Shown: positions 26,837 through 37,013, numbered from the stretch's first letter. The stretch is DNA of 63,125 bases from Mucilaginibacter sp. (GCA_025352225.1 JANXTT010000103.1:1-63125); one strand, 5' to 3'. Notes: generated by a model from the sequence alone, not told the origin. Numbers and translations: made by a program.

Positions 26837-27859
26837 ATGGGTTTATTTAATTTTTTTACGCAAGAAATTGCCATTGATTTAGGTACAGCAAATACCCTCA
26901 TTATACATAATGATAAAGTTGTGGTTGATGAACCATCTATTGTAGCTTTTGACCGAACCACCAATAAGGTTATTGCTATCGGCCGTCAGGCTATGCAAAT
27001 GGAAGGTAAAACGCACGACAATATACGTACCGTAAGGCCGCTTAAAGATGGTGTAATTGCCGATTTTAATGCTGCGGAACATATGATACGTGGCATGATC
27101 AAGATGATTAACAAAGGCAAAGGCTGGTTCTTTCCCTCGCTGCGTATGGTGATCTGTATCCCATCAGGCATTACCGAGGTTGAAAAACGTGCCGTACGCG
27201 ATTCTGCCGAAATTGCCGGTGCTAAAGAAGTTTATTTGATACATGAGCCAATGGCTGCCGCCGTTGGTATTGGCATTGATGTGGAAGAACCTATGGGCAA
27301 CATGATCATCGATATTGGTGGTGGTACAACTGAAATCGCGGTTATCGCGTTATCCGGTATTGTTTGCGATCAGTCGATCCGCGTGGCGGGTGATAACTTT
27401 GACTCGGATATTGTACAATACATTCGCCGCCAGCATAACATTATGATAGGCGACCGTACAGCAGAGAAGATTAAAATAGAAGTTGGAGCCGCTTTACCGG
27501 AACTTGCAGAGCCCCCCGCAGATTTTGCCGTTCAGGGCCGCGATCTGATGACCGGCGTTCCTAAACAGATCACCGTGTCTTACACTGAAATTGCACACTG
27601 CCTTGATAAATCAATTTCTAAAATAGAAGAAGCTATTTTAAAAGCATTGGAAATTACTCCACCCGAACTTTCGGCCGATATTTACCAAACCGGAATATAC
27701 TTAACCGGTGGCGGGGCCTTGCTTCGTGGCCTGGATAAACGAGTGGCAGCAAAAACAAAATTACCTGTACACGTTGCCGAAGACCCATTGCGTGCAGTTG
27801 TACGCGGTACAGGTATTGCACTTAAAAATATAGGGAATTTTAAATTTTTAATGCAATAG
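26837..27859 (+). CDS. mreB: Rod-shape actin-like protein MreB
   Basis: 340 residues. Phosphate-1 motif IDLGTANTLI (~14), phosphate-2 DIGGGTTEIAV (~160), adenosine motif LTGGGALLRGLD (~290). Cytoplasmic filament that guides lateral wall synthesis. First gene of the mreB-mreC-mreD-mrdA-rodA series. Confidence 0.98.
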   Translation: MGLFNFFTQEIAIDLGTANTLIIHNDKVVVDEPSIVAFDRTTNKVIAIGRQAMQMEGKTHDNIRTVRPLKDGVIADFNAAEHMIRGMIKMINKGKGWFFPSLRMVICIPSGITEVEKRAVRDSAEIAGAKEVYLIHEPMAAAVGIGIDVEEPMGNMIIDIGGGTTEIAVIALSGIVCDQSIRVAGDNFDSDIVQYIRRQHNIMIGDRTAEKIKIEVGAALPELAEPPADFAVQGRDLMTGVPKQITVSYTEIAHCLDKSISKIEEAILKALEITPPELSADIYQTGIYLTGGGALLRGLDKRVAAKTKLPVHVAEDPLRAVVRGTGIALKNIGNFKFLMQ

Positions 27860-27943
27860 GTATCGAGTTATTCTTTAGTAAGTTATTTGCTTTGTTATAC
27901 TTTTTAAATAACTCAATAACCAATACCTCAATAACATCATCAT

Positions 27944-28768
27944 ATGCGTAACCTATTGATCTTTATCAGCAAGTACAACGCATTTTTTTTGTTTGTTATT
28001 TTCGAGATTTTTTCATTGTGGATATTGGTTAATTACAATTCTTTTCAAAGGGCAACCTATATTAGTTCATCCAACGAGATAACGGGCGAAGTTTATGCCC
28101 GGGTGAGCCAGGTAAAAGGCTATCTATCTTTGGGCATAGTTAACGATAGCCTTTCGGCAGAAAATGCCAGGCTGCGTAATCAACTCAAGTCGTCATTTTA
28201 TATTGATACTTTGGCAAAGCATAAAGTTAATGATACTGTTTATAAACAGCAGTACGCATACATTGTAGCTAAGGTAATTAACAATTCTACCAACCGGCGT
28301 AATAATTATATTACCATTAATAGGGGTAGTAAAGATGGTATCACCAAAGATATGGGTGTTATTTGCGGCGATGGGGTTGTAGGCACTGTGGTTAATACTA
28401 CCGATCATCTGGCTAACATACAATCGGTATTACACAAAAGCTCTTTAGTAAGTGCCATGCTTGCCGATACAAAAAGTGTATGCTCGTTTAAATGGGGTGA
28501 TGACCTTGATCCACATAAAGGGATCTTGTTTGATATATCAAACAGTACCAAACCCAAAATAGGCGAAATGATTGTTACGTCCGGATATTCCTCTTTCTTC
28601 CCTATGGGCGTAGTTATTGGTAAGGTAAGCAGCTTTAACACCAAAGAGGGTACACTAAATATAGCTTTATCGGTTGATTACTCCCGGCTTAATTATGTGT
28701 ATGTAATTAATAATAAATTTGCGCAGGAGCAGATTCAAGTAGAGGCCCAACGGAAAAAAGATGAGTAG
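27944..28768 (+). CDS. mreC: Rod-shape protein MreC
   Basis: 274 residues: N-terminal membrane helix (AFFLFVIFEIFSLWILV), coiled coil (~65-85) and two beta-barrel domains (YAYIVAKVINNSTNRRNNYITINRGSKDGI; VVIGKVSSF). Periplasmic scaffold linking MreB to PBP2. 84 bases after mreB; overlaps mreD by 8 bases. Confidence 0.95.
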   Translation: MRNLLIFISKYNAFFLFVIFEIFSLWILVNYNSFQRATYISSSNEITGEVYARVSQVKGYLSLGIVNDSLSAENARLRNQLKSSFYIDTLAKHKVNDTVYKQQYAYIVAKVINNSTNRRNNYITINRGSKDGITKDMGVICGDGVVGTVVNTTDHLANIQSVLHKSSLVSAMLADTKSVCSFKWGDDLDPHKGILFDISNSTKPKIGEMIVTSGYSSFFPMGVVIGKVSSFNTKEGTLNIALSVDYSRLNYVYVINNKFAQEQIQVEAQRKKDE

Positions 28769-29276
28769 AGTTATCCTGATCAATCTGATACGTTTTATAG
28801 TGCTTACTTTTATGCAGGTTTTTCTGTTTAAAAACTTTTCGCTGTATGAGCTCTCTACTCCATACATTTATATCCTTTTTATTTTATTGCTGCCTTTTGA
28901 AACACCCAACCTAATATTGTTCGTACTTGCTTTTATACTGGGCATAACTATTGATGCTTTTTATGATACACCCGGCTTGCATGCGGCTTGCTGCATCTTA
29001 CTGGCATTTGTACGTATATTATTTATCAATATAACGGTGCAAAAAGACGGCTTTGATAATGAACCCGAACCTACCTTAACAGTGATGGGTTTCCGCTGGT
29101 TCCTGGCATATGCCTTTATATTAACCCTTTTTCATCATTTTTTACTATTTAATCTGGAAGTTTTTCGTTTTTCTGAACTTCAATATACTTTATCACGATT
29201 TGTTTTAAGTTCGTTATTTACAGTATTTTTGATAATGATTTCTGGATTGTTGTTTTTCAGGAAAAAGGAACGTTAA
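28761..29276 (+). CDS. mreD: Rod-shape protein MreD
   Basis: 171 residues, almost all membrane-embedded (about five helices), with FILGITIDAFYDTPGLHAACCILLAF typical of Bacteroidota MreD. Overlaps mreC (8 bases) and mrdA (1 base), so translation is coupled. Confidence 0.93.
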   Translation: MSRVILINLIRFIVLTFMQVFLFKNFSLYELSTPYIYILFILLLPFETPNLILFVLAFILGITIDAFYDTPGLHAACCILLAFVRILFINITVQKDGFDNEPEPTLTVMGFRWFLAYAFILTLFHHFLLFNLEVFRFSELQYTLSRFVLSSLFTVFLIMISGLLFFRKKER

Positions 29277-31270
29277 TGAATAGTTTTTTTGAGCGGCGAT
29301 ACATTATACAGGGTATTTTTATTATAATGGCTTTGGGCCTGCTCACACGTTTATTTTATATCCAGATAATAGATGACCAGTATACATTGTCGGCTAACAA
29401 TAATGTTATACGTAAGGTTATTGAGTTTCCCAGCCGTGGGCCCATTGTAGATAGAATGGGTAAAATTTTAGTTCAGAATGATCTGATCTATGATATTATG
29501 GTGACTCCCCGTCTTGTAAAACCATTTGACACCCTTAAATTTTGCAAATTAATAGGGATAGATAAAGAAGGTTTTTATAAACGTTGGAAAAAAGCCATGA
29601 GCTATTCCCGCAATTTAAACTCTGTGTTCGAAAAACAGCTTCCGGTTGCATTATATCAGGCATTTCAGGAGCATTTATTCGAGTTTCCGGGCTTTTTCTC
29701 CCAATTGCGTACGGTGCGTACTTATCCCGATTCTGTAGCCGCACAGTTTTTAGGATATATTGGCGAGGTAACAGATAAAGATATTGAACAATCAAACGCC
29801 TATTACCGCCCCGGAGATTACATAGGGCGTACCGGCGTTGAAAAGGCTTACGAAAACTTATTACGGGGCCAACGTGGCGTTAAAAATATATATGTTGATT
29901 CTAAAGGTGTTTCCAAAGGTTCTTATTTAAACGGGACTTATGATACCGCTGCAGTTTCGGGCGAGCGGCTTACCTCATCAATTGACCTTCGTATTCAAAA
30001 ATTAGGTGAGAAATTAATGAAAGACAAGGTGGGGAGCATTGTAGCTATTGAACCTTCAACCGGCGAAATTTTATGCTTTGTAAGCGCGCCAACATATGAT
30101 CCTAACCTGCTTGTGGGGCGCGAGCGTGGCAGTAATAGCGTTAAGTTAAATCAAAATCCGTATAATCCACTTTTTATTCGGCCAATAATGGCATATTACC
30201 CTCCGGGCTCATCATTTAAGCCCCTAAACGCGCTAATTGGCTTGCAGGAAGGTATTATTAATCCGCAAACTACTTTTTATTGTTCGGGGGTATATTGGGC
30301 AGGTAATCACCCGGTGGCATGTACCCACGTACATGGGGAGACTAATCTTACCCTGGGGATAGCCGGATCATGCAATGTGTTTTTTGATAATGTTTTTAAT
30401 AAGCTGATCAATTTAAATGGCTACAAAAACATAGAACAAAGTTACATTGACTGGAAAATGAGAGTAAATAAATTTGGGTTTGGTGTTAAACTTAACATTG
30501 ATATGCCTAATGAGCGCAAGGGGTATGTACCGAGCGCGGCTCATTATAATAAAGTATATGGTGCACGGCACTGGAATGCAAATACCATTATTTCATTAGG
30601 TATAGGGCAAGGCGAATTGTTGGCAACACCCATGCAAATGGCTAATATTGAGTGCATTATTGCTAACCATGGGTTTTATTATAAACCACATTTAATTAAG
30701 GCCATTGGCGATAAAAAAATCATCAAAAATGAGTTTACCCAAAAAAACGATGTAGGGATTGACGGCCAATATTTTGAACCGGTAATTGAGGGTATGCAGC
30801 AAGTGGTGGAGAATGGTACAGCCCGGGGCTCCAAAATACCAGGTATTATAATGTGTGGTAAAACGGGTACCGTACAAAACCCGCATGGTAAAAACCACTC
30901 GGTATTTGTAGCATACGCGCCGCGCGATAACCCTAAAATAGCAATTGCCGTAGTAGTTGAAAACTCTGGTCAGGGTGCCGAATGGGCCGCGCCTATTGCC
31001 AGCTATATCGTTGAAAAATATTTAAAAGATAGTACTACAACCCGGCCGTCTGGCAGAACTATTACCTGGTTGAGAGAGCAAAATCTGTTACCAGAATTAA
31101 AAACAGATGCAGAGAACAAGCAGAGAAATGCAAAAAGCGATTCCCTGAAAAAGGCGATAAGGGACAGTATAAAAAATAAAGACAGGTTAAAGAGTGTATC
31201 ACATAAAATTAAAAGGCCACAAAACGGGCAATTAGCTGCCATACAGTTAAAAAGAAAGGATCATGAATAA
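29276..31270 (+). CDS. mrdA: Penicillin-binding protein 2 (elongasome transpeptidase)
   Basis: 664 residues. Membrane anchor (~12-28), PBP dimerisation domain (~50-220), transpeptidase with SxxK in PPGSSFKPL (~310), SCN in AGSCNVFF, and KTGT in CGKTGTVQNP. The C-terminal ~60 residues are a charged Lys/Arg/Asp tail beyond the enzyme domain. Cross-links lateral peptidoglycan with RodA. Overlaps rodA by 8 bases. Confidence 0.97.
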   Translation: MNSFFERRYIIQGIFIIMALGLLTRLFYIQIIDDQYTLSANNNVIRKVIEFPSRGPIVDRMGKILVQNDLIYDIMVTPRLVKPFDTLKFCKLIGIDKEGFYKRWKKAMSYSRNLNSVFEKQLPVALYQAFQEHLFEFPGFFSQLRTVRTYPDSVAAQFLGYIGEVTDKDIEQSNAYYRPGDYIGRTGVEKAYENLLRGQRGVKNIYVDSKGVSKGSYLNGTYDTAAVSGERLTSSIDLRIQKLGEKLMKDKVGSIVAIEPSTGEILCFVSAPTYDPNLLVGRERGSNSVKLNQNPYNPLFIRPIMAYYPPGSSFKPLNALIGLQEGIINPQTTFYCSGVYWAGNHPVACTHVHGETNLTLGIAGSCNVFFDNVFNKLINLNGYKNIEQSYIDWKMRVNKFGFGVKLNIDMPNERKGYVPSAAHYNKVYGARHWNANTIISLGIGQGELLATPMQMANIECIIANHGFYYKPHLIKAIGDKKIIKNEFTQKNDVGIDGQYFEPVIEGMQQVVENGTARGSKIPGIIMCGKTGTVQNPHGKNHSVFVAYAPRDNPKIAIAVVVENSGQGAEWAAPIASYIVEKYLKDSTTTRPSGRTITWLREQNLLPELKTDAENKQRNAKSDSLKKAIRDSIKNKDRLKSVSHKIKRPQNGQLAAIQLKRKDHE

Positions 31271-32522
31271 TCAGCGAAGTTTCTTTTTTAATGTAGATTG
31301 GGTAACCGTATTACTCTACCTCACTTTATGCATAATTGGTTGGTTCAATATACATGCGGCCGTTTTTGACGAAGCCCATCCTAGTATTATTGATATGAAA
31401 ACTAATTATGGCAAGCAATTCATTTGGATCCTATCAGGTGTTACTTTGGGAGGGATAATCCTCTTGCTTGATAACCGTTTTTTTCAAGCACTCGCCCCTG
31501 TTTTTTATGGCATCACTATATTTTTACTAATACTGGTATTAATTATAGGCCGCAATGTAGGTGGTAACCAGGCTTGGATATCTATCGGGATATTTAGATT
31601 GCAACCCTCCGAATTTGCTAAATACACAACATGTTTGCTGTTAGCCAGGTATTTAAGCGGCGTAAATATCCGCATAATGGAATTGAAATCGTTCCTGACG
31701 GCCGGGGCAATCATATTAGTACCCATGTTGCTCATCAAATTACAGCCCGATGATGGCTCTACCCTGGTTTTTTGTTCGTTGATATTTGTGCTGTTCCGCG
31801 AAGGTTTATCCTCTAAGTTTTTGATACTTGGCGGTTTATTTATTTTTTTGTTTATTTTCTCTTTAATGTTTAAGATGGTGTATGTAATGGGCGCGCTATT
31901 AATTATAGCGGGTGCAATTATCGCTATTGTTAAACGCAACCGTCGGATGGCCATAACTGTGCTGGCGGGTTTGTTATTATCACTCGCGTTTGTATTAGCT
32001 GTGCCGTTTATATATCAGCATGTTATTAAAGAGCATCAGCGTGTACGGATTGACGAGTGGCTGGGTCTGGCATCAGATCTTAAAAAAGCAGGGTATAATG
32101 TTCATCAATCTAAAATTGCTATTGGTTCGGGAAAGCTTTGGGGCAAAGGGTATTTAAAAGGCACTCAAACCCGTTTCTCTTTTGTACCTGAGCAAAGTAC
32201 TGATTTTATTTTTTGTACCGTAGGCGAAGAATGGGGCTTTGCCGGCTCAGTTGTAGTTATAGGTTTGTATCTGTTTTTAATATTAAGAATTATATACCTG
32301 GCCGAACGACAGCGATCGCCATTTTCCAGAGTATATGGATATGGTGTGGCGTGTGTTATTTTCTTCCACTTTTTCATTAACATCGGCCTAACTATTGGCG
32401 CTGTTCCGGTTATTGGCATACCGCTGCCTTTTTTTAGTTATGGCGGTTCTTCGCTATGGAGTTTTACTTTCCTGCTTTTTACGCTACTAAAGCTCGATTC
32501 AAACAGGATGGGTATAGCTTAG
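31263..32522 (+). CDS. rodA: Peptidoglycan glycosyltransferase RodA
   Basis: 419 residues, about ten membrane helices; SEDS-family motifs RLQPSEFAKYTTCLLLARYL, PDDGSTLVF, FVPEQSTDFIFCTVGEEWGFAG and GIPLPFFSYGGSSLW. Polymerises glycan strands with PBP2. Ends the elongasome operon; a minus-strand gene converges 3 bases later. Confidence 0.97.
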   Translation: MNNQRSFFFNVDWVTVLLYLTLCIIGWFNIHAAVFDEAHPSIIDMKTNYGKQFIWILSGVTLGGIILLLDNRFFQALAPVFYGITIFLLILVLIIGRNVGGNQAWISIGIFRLQPSEFAKYTTCLLLARYLSGVNIRIMELKSFLTAGAIILVPMLLIKLQPDDGSTLVFCSLIFVLFREGLSSKFLILGGLFIFLFIFSLMFKMVYVMGALLIIAGAIIAIVKRNRRMAITVLAGLLLSLAFVLAVPFIYQHVIKEHQRVRIDEWLGLASDLKKAGYNVHQSKIAIGSGKLWGKGYLKGTQTRFSFVPEQSTDFIFCTVGEEWGFAGSVVVIGLYLFLILRIIYLAERQRSPFSRVYGYGVACVIFFHFFINIGLTIGAVPVIGIPLPFFSYGGSSLWSFTFLLFTLLKLDSNRMGIA

Positions 32523-32525
32523 TAT

Positions 32526-33317
32526 TTAAGCAAACCTGCGCTTTAATAAGCTATAAAATTTATCTGCGGTGGCTTGTTTTGCAGGCCAGTTGTTTTTAGT
32601 TATGTAATTGATCTTCAAAAACTGGTCCGCTTCTTCTAATTTGTTAAAGCGGTTCAATATTTCAATAGCTTCGCTATAGGCCATACTGTAACCATTAAAC
32701 AAATCCTTAACAAAAAGCATTTTATCATTTAAGTTAATCGCTGTTTTCAGATCTTTTACCGGTTGCAGCTCAAGGTTATCCGCGCGACTTAACGAGGGGG
32801 GTAATTGTGCCGAAATTGCTTGGTTTAATGTGGGTGCCTTTTCGGTTATGGGTTCGTTTAAAATAACCGTTGGCGTAATTACATCAGGCTCATTAATAGG
32901 TAATACTGTTTCTGGCTGAACCGAGGGTGTAATCGGTTCATCAGCAATAACGGGTTGCGGAATTTCGTAGGTGGCATCCGTAACATCTTCCGGCTTTTCT
33001 ACGAGTTGATCATCCTGCTTTACCTCAGCATCTAAATAAAGTTCCTTTTTTTCAACCGGCTGAATAATGGCTTTATGAACAACCGGTTCAAAGTATTTTA
33101 TAGCGGGAGCCTTATTTACAGTTTTATCGGGCTTAATGAGGTGCCCATTTAACTTTCTTAAAATTTCGGTATGCTCTTTTAAGAAATTGGCATTGGCAAT
33201 AAAAAGTTCTAATTCAAGATCATTGATATCAGTTGCATTTTTTTCAAAAAAACTGTATTGGTCATGGAGTTCATTTAATATAACGCCTATCTTTTTTAAA
33301 ATATCCTGATGCTGCAT
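32526..33317 (-). CDS. Hypothetical protein, helical ends with Pro/Glu/Val-rich middle
   Basis: 263 residues. Helical N-terminal ~60 residues, a low-complexity acidic middle (~75-190, many P/E/V/I/T) and a conserved-looking helical C-terminal domain (~195-263: NDKMLFVKDLFNGYSMAYSE, ILNRFNKLEEADQFLK, NNWPAKQATADKFYSLLKRRF). The C-terminal pattern recurs in Bacteroidota hypothetical proteins. No signal peptide, so cytoplasmic. Its role is unknown. Confidence 0.75.
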   Translation of the reverse strand: MQHQDILKKIGVILNELHDQYSFFEKNATDINDLELELFIANANFLKEHTEILRKLNGHLIKPDKTVNKAPAIKYFEPVVHKAIIQPVEKKELYLDAEVKQDDQLVEKPEDVTDATYEIPQPVIADEPITPSVQPETVLPINEPDVITPTVILNEPITEKAPTLNQAISAQLPPSLSRADNLELQPVKDLKTAINLNDKMLFVKDLFNGYSMAYSEAIEILNRFNKLEEADQFLKINYITKNNWPAKQATADKFYSLLKRRFA

Positions 33318-33401
33318 ACCTATTTTAACGTGTAATGTTGGTAAAATACTTATTCAAAAATACCATTTAATTCTGATATTAGGGGCTTAGTTTCTGATAA
33401 C

Positions 33402-33977
33402 ATGTTATTTAGCGAAGATGTTTTTAAGCGGCGTAGTGAATTTGGCGGGAGTATTGAATTAATATGCGGTTCCATGTTTTCGGGCAAAACCGAGGAGTTA
33501 ATAAGGAGGTTACGGCGTGCCCAAATAGCTAAACTGAATGTGGAGATTTTTAAACCCCGAACAGATGTTCGCTACGATGAAAACGCAGTAGTATCTCACG
33601 ATCTTAATTCTATACAATCAACCCCGGTTGATAATTCTTCGTCTATTTTGTTACTAGGCGGCAATACACAGGTTGTAGGTATTGACGAAGCCCAGTTTTT
33701 TGACGAGGGTTTGCCCGATGTATGCAATATATTGGCTAACAAAGGAGTAAGGGTTATTGTTGCAGGTTTAGATATGGATTTTTCTGGTAAACCATTTGGC
33801 CCTATGCCCGCTATGATGTCAATTGCAGAGTCTGTTACTAAGGTTCATGCTGTTTGTGTAAAATGCGGTAATCCTGCGCAGTATTCTTATCGGTTAGTGC
33901 CTAATGGTTCTCAAATATTAGTTGGTGAAAAAGAAACCTATGAACCCCGTTGCCGGATATGCTATAACCTGCTTTAA
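33402..33977 (+). CDS. tdk: Thymidine kinase (type II)
   Basis: 191 residues. Walker [19 protein letters not shown] (~22), catalytic [12 protein letters not shown] (~90), lasso and zinc-binding CVKCG...CRICYNLL. Salvage of thymidine to dTMP. Confidence 0.95.
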   Translation: MLFSEDVFKRRSEFGGSIELICGSMFSGKTEELIRRLRRAQIAKLNVEIFKPRTDVRYDENAVVSHDLNSIQSTPVDNSSSILLLGGNTQVVGIDEAQFFDEGLPDVCNILANKGVRVIVAGLDMDFSGKPFGPMPAMMSIAESVTKVHAVCVKCGNPAQYSYRLVPNGSQILVGEKETYEPRCRICYNLL

Positions 33978-33988
33978 ATTGTAGCAGA

Positions 33989-34348
33989 CTAACTTTCTTC
34001 TCTTTTTACAAGTAAAACTTCATCCCCATCAAGGCGCAAATAACCATAATCATAGCAAAAATTATATTTTTTACCGGTTTGTGTTTGATATACTGAAGTA
34101 ATATAATCAAAATTGAAACCTTTGGCAGATAGTTTTTTGAGGGTTGTTTTGTTTTTACCTGCCGGGTTAAGTTCTTCAAGTATACGGCGGTTACGTTTAA
34201 GTATATTATTAATGTTCCGAACCATGTTATAGCTGTCGCTGTTTAGCTGGTTGTTATAATTATTGCGGCATTGGTCGTTACAAAACTTTTTATCGGCACG
34301 GCCATGCAATATTTGATTACAGTCCAGGCAATATTTTTCTTCGGGCAT
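33989..34348 (-). CDS. Small zinc-finger protein
   Basis: 119 residues. N-terminal treble-clef-like zinc motif CLDCNQ...GRADKKFCNDQCRNNYNNQ (~7-33), then a helical segment and a C-terminal beta stretch (KYNFCYDYGYLRLDGDEVLLVKR). Conserved in Bacteroidota as a hypothetical protein, possibly nucleic-acid binding. Converges with tdk (11 bases). Confidence 0.78.
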   Translation of the reverse strand: MPEEKYCLDCNQILHGRADKKFCNDQCRNNYNNQLNSDSYNMVRNINNILKRNRRILEELNPAGKNKTTLKKLSAKGFNFDYITSVYQTQTGKKYNFCYDYGYLRLDGDEVLLVKREES

Positions 34349-34500
34349 AAAAACGATTTGTTATAAAGGTAATAAATTTTTACTCACTTGCAAACGCTTA
34401 CAAACGAATATTGTCGATTATAAATGTTTAATAACCGTGTAACACAAAGTCGACAGCGCATCTTTGTAGAAACGAATATTAAACATTAAACTTTATAAAA

Positions 34501-34836
34501 ATGAGCAATTTAAAAAACAGTGTTCGCCTGGTAGGTAATTTAGGTATGGATCCCGAAGTAAAAAATTTTGACAATAATCGCAAACTTGCGCGATTATCAT
34601 TAGCCACTAACGAAACCTACAAAAATGATAAAGGCGAAAAAGTTACAGAAACACAATGGCATAATATTATTATATGGGGAGCACAGGCCAAGCTTGCCGA
34701 AGATCTTCTAAAAAAGGGCGATGAGGTATTAATTGACGGTAAATTAGCCAGCCGAAGTTATACCGACAAGGAAGGTTTAAAACGATATGTTACCGAAATT
34801 GTAGTTAATGAGTTTTTAAAGGTTGGGGTCAGGTAA
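34501..34836 (+). CDS. ssb: Single-stranded DNA-binding protein (short form)
   Basis: 111 residues: only the OB fold (NSVRLVGNLGMDPEVKNF, ARLSLATNETYKNDKGEKV, TQWHNIIIWG, GDEVLIDGKLASRSYTDKEG). It lacks the acidic C-terminal tail used by replicative SSBs to recruit partners, so it is probably an accessory paralogue rather than the main replicative SSB. Confidence 0.92.
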   Translation: MSNLKNSVRLVGNLGMDPEVKNFDNNRKLARLSLATNETYKNDKGEKVTETQWHNIIIWGAQAKLAEDLLKKGDEVLIDGKLASRSYTDKEGLKRYVTEIVVNEFLKVGVR

Positions 34837-34897
34837 AGCAACAAGTCAAATTGTGTGGGTTTAACGCCTTTACGTTATGGTCAAGGTAAAAAATATG

Positions 34898-34937
34898 GCT
34901 CTTGGTAGTGGCGGAACCGATACCACCTACTAAGAGC
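34898..34937 (-). terminator. Terminator between ssb and the SDR gene
   Basis: A ~14-bp stem with a one-base bulge and G-T pairs (34898-34911 with 34923-34937), followed on the minus strand by a run of Ts (complement of 34888-34893). It lies between converging genes and could serve both. Confidence 0.6.
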
Positions 34938-34972
34938 TACAAAATTATTATTGATGGGCCATATGAATTGTA

Positions 34973-35677
34973 CTAAGGTGTACTTAAAGCAACTGGCAAC
35001 ACCTTACCATTAAAAAAGCGATGCCCGCTAAGGGCAAAATCGGCGATGTATTTACCCATTTCAAACGCCATTACGGGCGATTCATAACCAGGGAATGCCT
35101 TTTCCAGCATCTCTGTTTGGGCAGAGCCTAGCGCCAGGCAGTTTACCTTAATCTGTTTATCTGCAAGTTCCAGGGCCAGACATTCGGTAAGCGTATGCAG
35201 CGCTGCCTTACTGGCTGAATAAGCCGCTAATCCTATAAATTTAGCACTCCCCTGAAAAGCTCCCATACTGCCTATATTTAAAATATGCGAGCCTTCTGCC
35301 ATTAATGGCACCAATGCCTGAATGATACGCACATGGCCTATATAGTTACTTTGCAACATCTCTACAAAATCTATCTCCAAAAGTTCGGCAAAGGGTTTAT
35401 TAATCAATACGCCGGCATTGTTTATCAACACGTCTATTTGGCTATTAAACCTTACGGCGATAAACTCTACCAAGTCTTTATAATCATCGTGTACAATATC
35501 AAACGCTACCGGGAATAAAACACATTCAGGGTTTAATCCTTGCGCAATTTCTAACAACCGCGAAAGCTTATCTTCAGAGCGCGCAAGGGCTATTACCTGG
35601 TGTTTGCCGGATAAAATTAACTCTAGCACAGCCTCAAATCCAACACCGCTACTGGCACCGGTTATAACAATATTCAT
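34973..35677 (-). CDS. Short-chain dehydrogenase/reductase
   Basis: 234 residues. TGASSGVGFE (~6-15), NNAGV (~88), NIGSMG and YSASKAALH (~152). Classical SDR; substrate unknown. 32 bases separate it from the upstream flippase-type gene on the same strand, so probably one operon. Confidence 0.88.
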   Translation of the reverse strand: MNIVITGASSGVGFEAVLELILSGKHQVIALARSEDKLSRLLEIAQGLNPECVLFPVAFDIVHDDYKDLVEFIAVRFNSQIDVLINNAGVLINKPFAELLEIDFVEMLQSNYIGHVRIIQALVPLMAEGSHILNIGSMGAFQGSAKFIGLAAYSASKAALHTLTECLALELADKQIKVNCLALGSAQTEMLEKAFPGYESPVMAFEMGKYIADFALSGHRFFNGKVLPVALSTP

Positions 35678-35709
35678 AGAATAGTTAGGTTGATAGTTAA
35701 GTTTATTAA

Positions 35710-36864
35710 TTATAGTTGCTCATTAGTTTCCTGGGCAACGGGCAGCCCTTCTTGCAGTCTGCTTGGGCGTATAACATAATAAACACCCAGCAAAGACACC
35801 AATAGTGAAATTATAAAAAATGTTATAGGTAAAAATACCGCCAGCCCTTCGTCCATCGGAAACACGCTTGTAAGTTTAAGAAAAACAGCTTCGCGCGCAC
35901 CGGCACCGCCAATATTCACAGGCAAAACTGCCGCCAAGGCCGAAATTAGAAACGATAAAAGATATGGTGCGTATTTATCGTGAAAATCCTGACCAAATAA
36001 AATAAATATTGCTGCCAAAACCTGTAATGATTGTACTAGCACCGCTTTTGCATGGGCTTCAAAAAAATGCCTGGTATAGTCTCTAAAAAACATGTAGGCA
36101 ACAAAATAATAAATTACCGAGCCTGTCATAAAAATCCCAAAAGGTATTGCAAAATGGATATCTATTTGCGGTATAAAAAATATAAGCGCTACCGTGATTA
36201 GTCCAATGGCCCACAGGCCGCTTAATCGGTCAAAAATAATGGCCCAAAATACTTTTTTTGCTGGCAGTTTAAAGGTTTTATTAAGCAGGTATATTTTATA
36301 TCCATCGCCGCCAATGCCCCCTGGAAGTAGCAAATTATAAAATAAGCCAAATAAATATAGCCTGAAATTAAATTTGGGGTCTAGCTTTAAACCAATAGAT
36401 CTGAAAAAGCTTAACAACCGCCAGGCCGCCACTACTACCGAGGTCATAAAACATCCGAGGGCAGCAAGCATCCACCAATAGTTGGCATGTATAAGCCTAA
36501 GTTTTACCTTTTGCAGTGGCACCTTACTAAATACATAGTACAACAGTAGCGATGTAATAATGACCTTTAATGCCAGTTTAGTAATACTCCAAAGAGTATT
36601 TTTTAGTGTTTTTGGTTTATTGGTGGCTGTAATGGTATCCAGGTCTTCAACCAAGTACGAGTCTGATGGGTCAAATGATCCGGGTATTTGCTCATCATAT
36701 ATTTTGCGTTTCTGCTTGTCACTCAATGTTTGATAAGCCAATTCCACTTCAGGGTTATTGTTACTTACTGTAGCAGCCTTAATTTTATCATAGGCTTCGC
36801 TAATGTCGCTTGGAGTAGCGTTACTAGTGATCCCAAGTATAGCGTAGTAGTCTTTGTCAACCAT
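35710..36864 (-). CDS. Degenerate J-domain fused to UPF0104 flippase-like membrane protein
   Basis: 384 residues. Residues 1-58 look like a J-domain (DYYAILGITSNATPSDISEAYDKIK ... VELAYQTLSDKQKRKIYDE), but the HPD loop is missing: helix II is followed directly by AATVSNNNPEVE. After a linker come 7-8 membrane helices of the lysylphosphatidylglycerol synthase/UPF0104 type (GLFYNLLLPGGIGGDGYKIYLLN; LPVNIGGAGAREAVFL). Without HPD it should not stimulate a DnaK ATPase. The transport or flipping substrate is unknown. The whole reads in one frame, so the fusion is genuine. Confidence 0.85.
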   Translation of the reverse strand: MVDKDYYAILGITSNATPSDISEAYDKIKAATVSNNNPEVELAYQTLSDKQKRKIYDEQIPGSFDPSDSYLVEDLDTITATNKPKTLKNTLWSITKLALKVIITSLLLYYVFSKVPLQKVKLRLIHANYWWMLAALGCFMTSVVVAAWRLLSFFRSIGLKLDPKFNFRLYLFGLFYNLLLPGGIGGDGYKIYLLNKTFKLPAKKVFWAIIFDRLSGLWAIGLITVALIFFIPQIDIHFAIPFGIFMTGSVIYYFVAYMFFRDYTRHFFEAHAKAVLVQSLQVLAAIFILFGQDFHDKYAPYLLSFLISALAAVLPVNIGGAGAREAVFLKLTSVFPMDEGLAVFLPITFFIISLLVSLLGVYYVIRPSRLQEGLPVAQETNEQL

Positions 36865-37013
36865 TTGTTTTTTACAGGTATTAAAAATTTAAAAGGAAAA
36901 TGCCCAATAAGTGCAAAGCTAATAAAAACCTTATATCCAAAAGTTAAGATTTGTTAAGTACAAAACTTTGACCATAAGATACTGATTATAACAAACCGTT
37001 AATATTAAAGTTA

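Noticed and set aside
27865..27914. 8-bp inverted repeat between mreB and mreC as terminator
   Set aside because: 34-base loop, no T tract, and it lies inside a clear operon.
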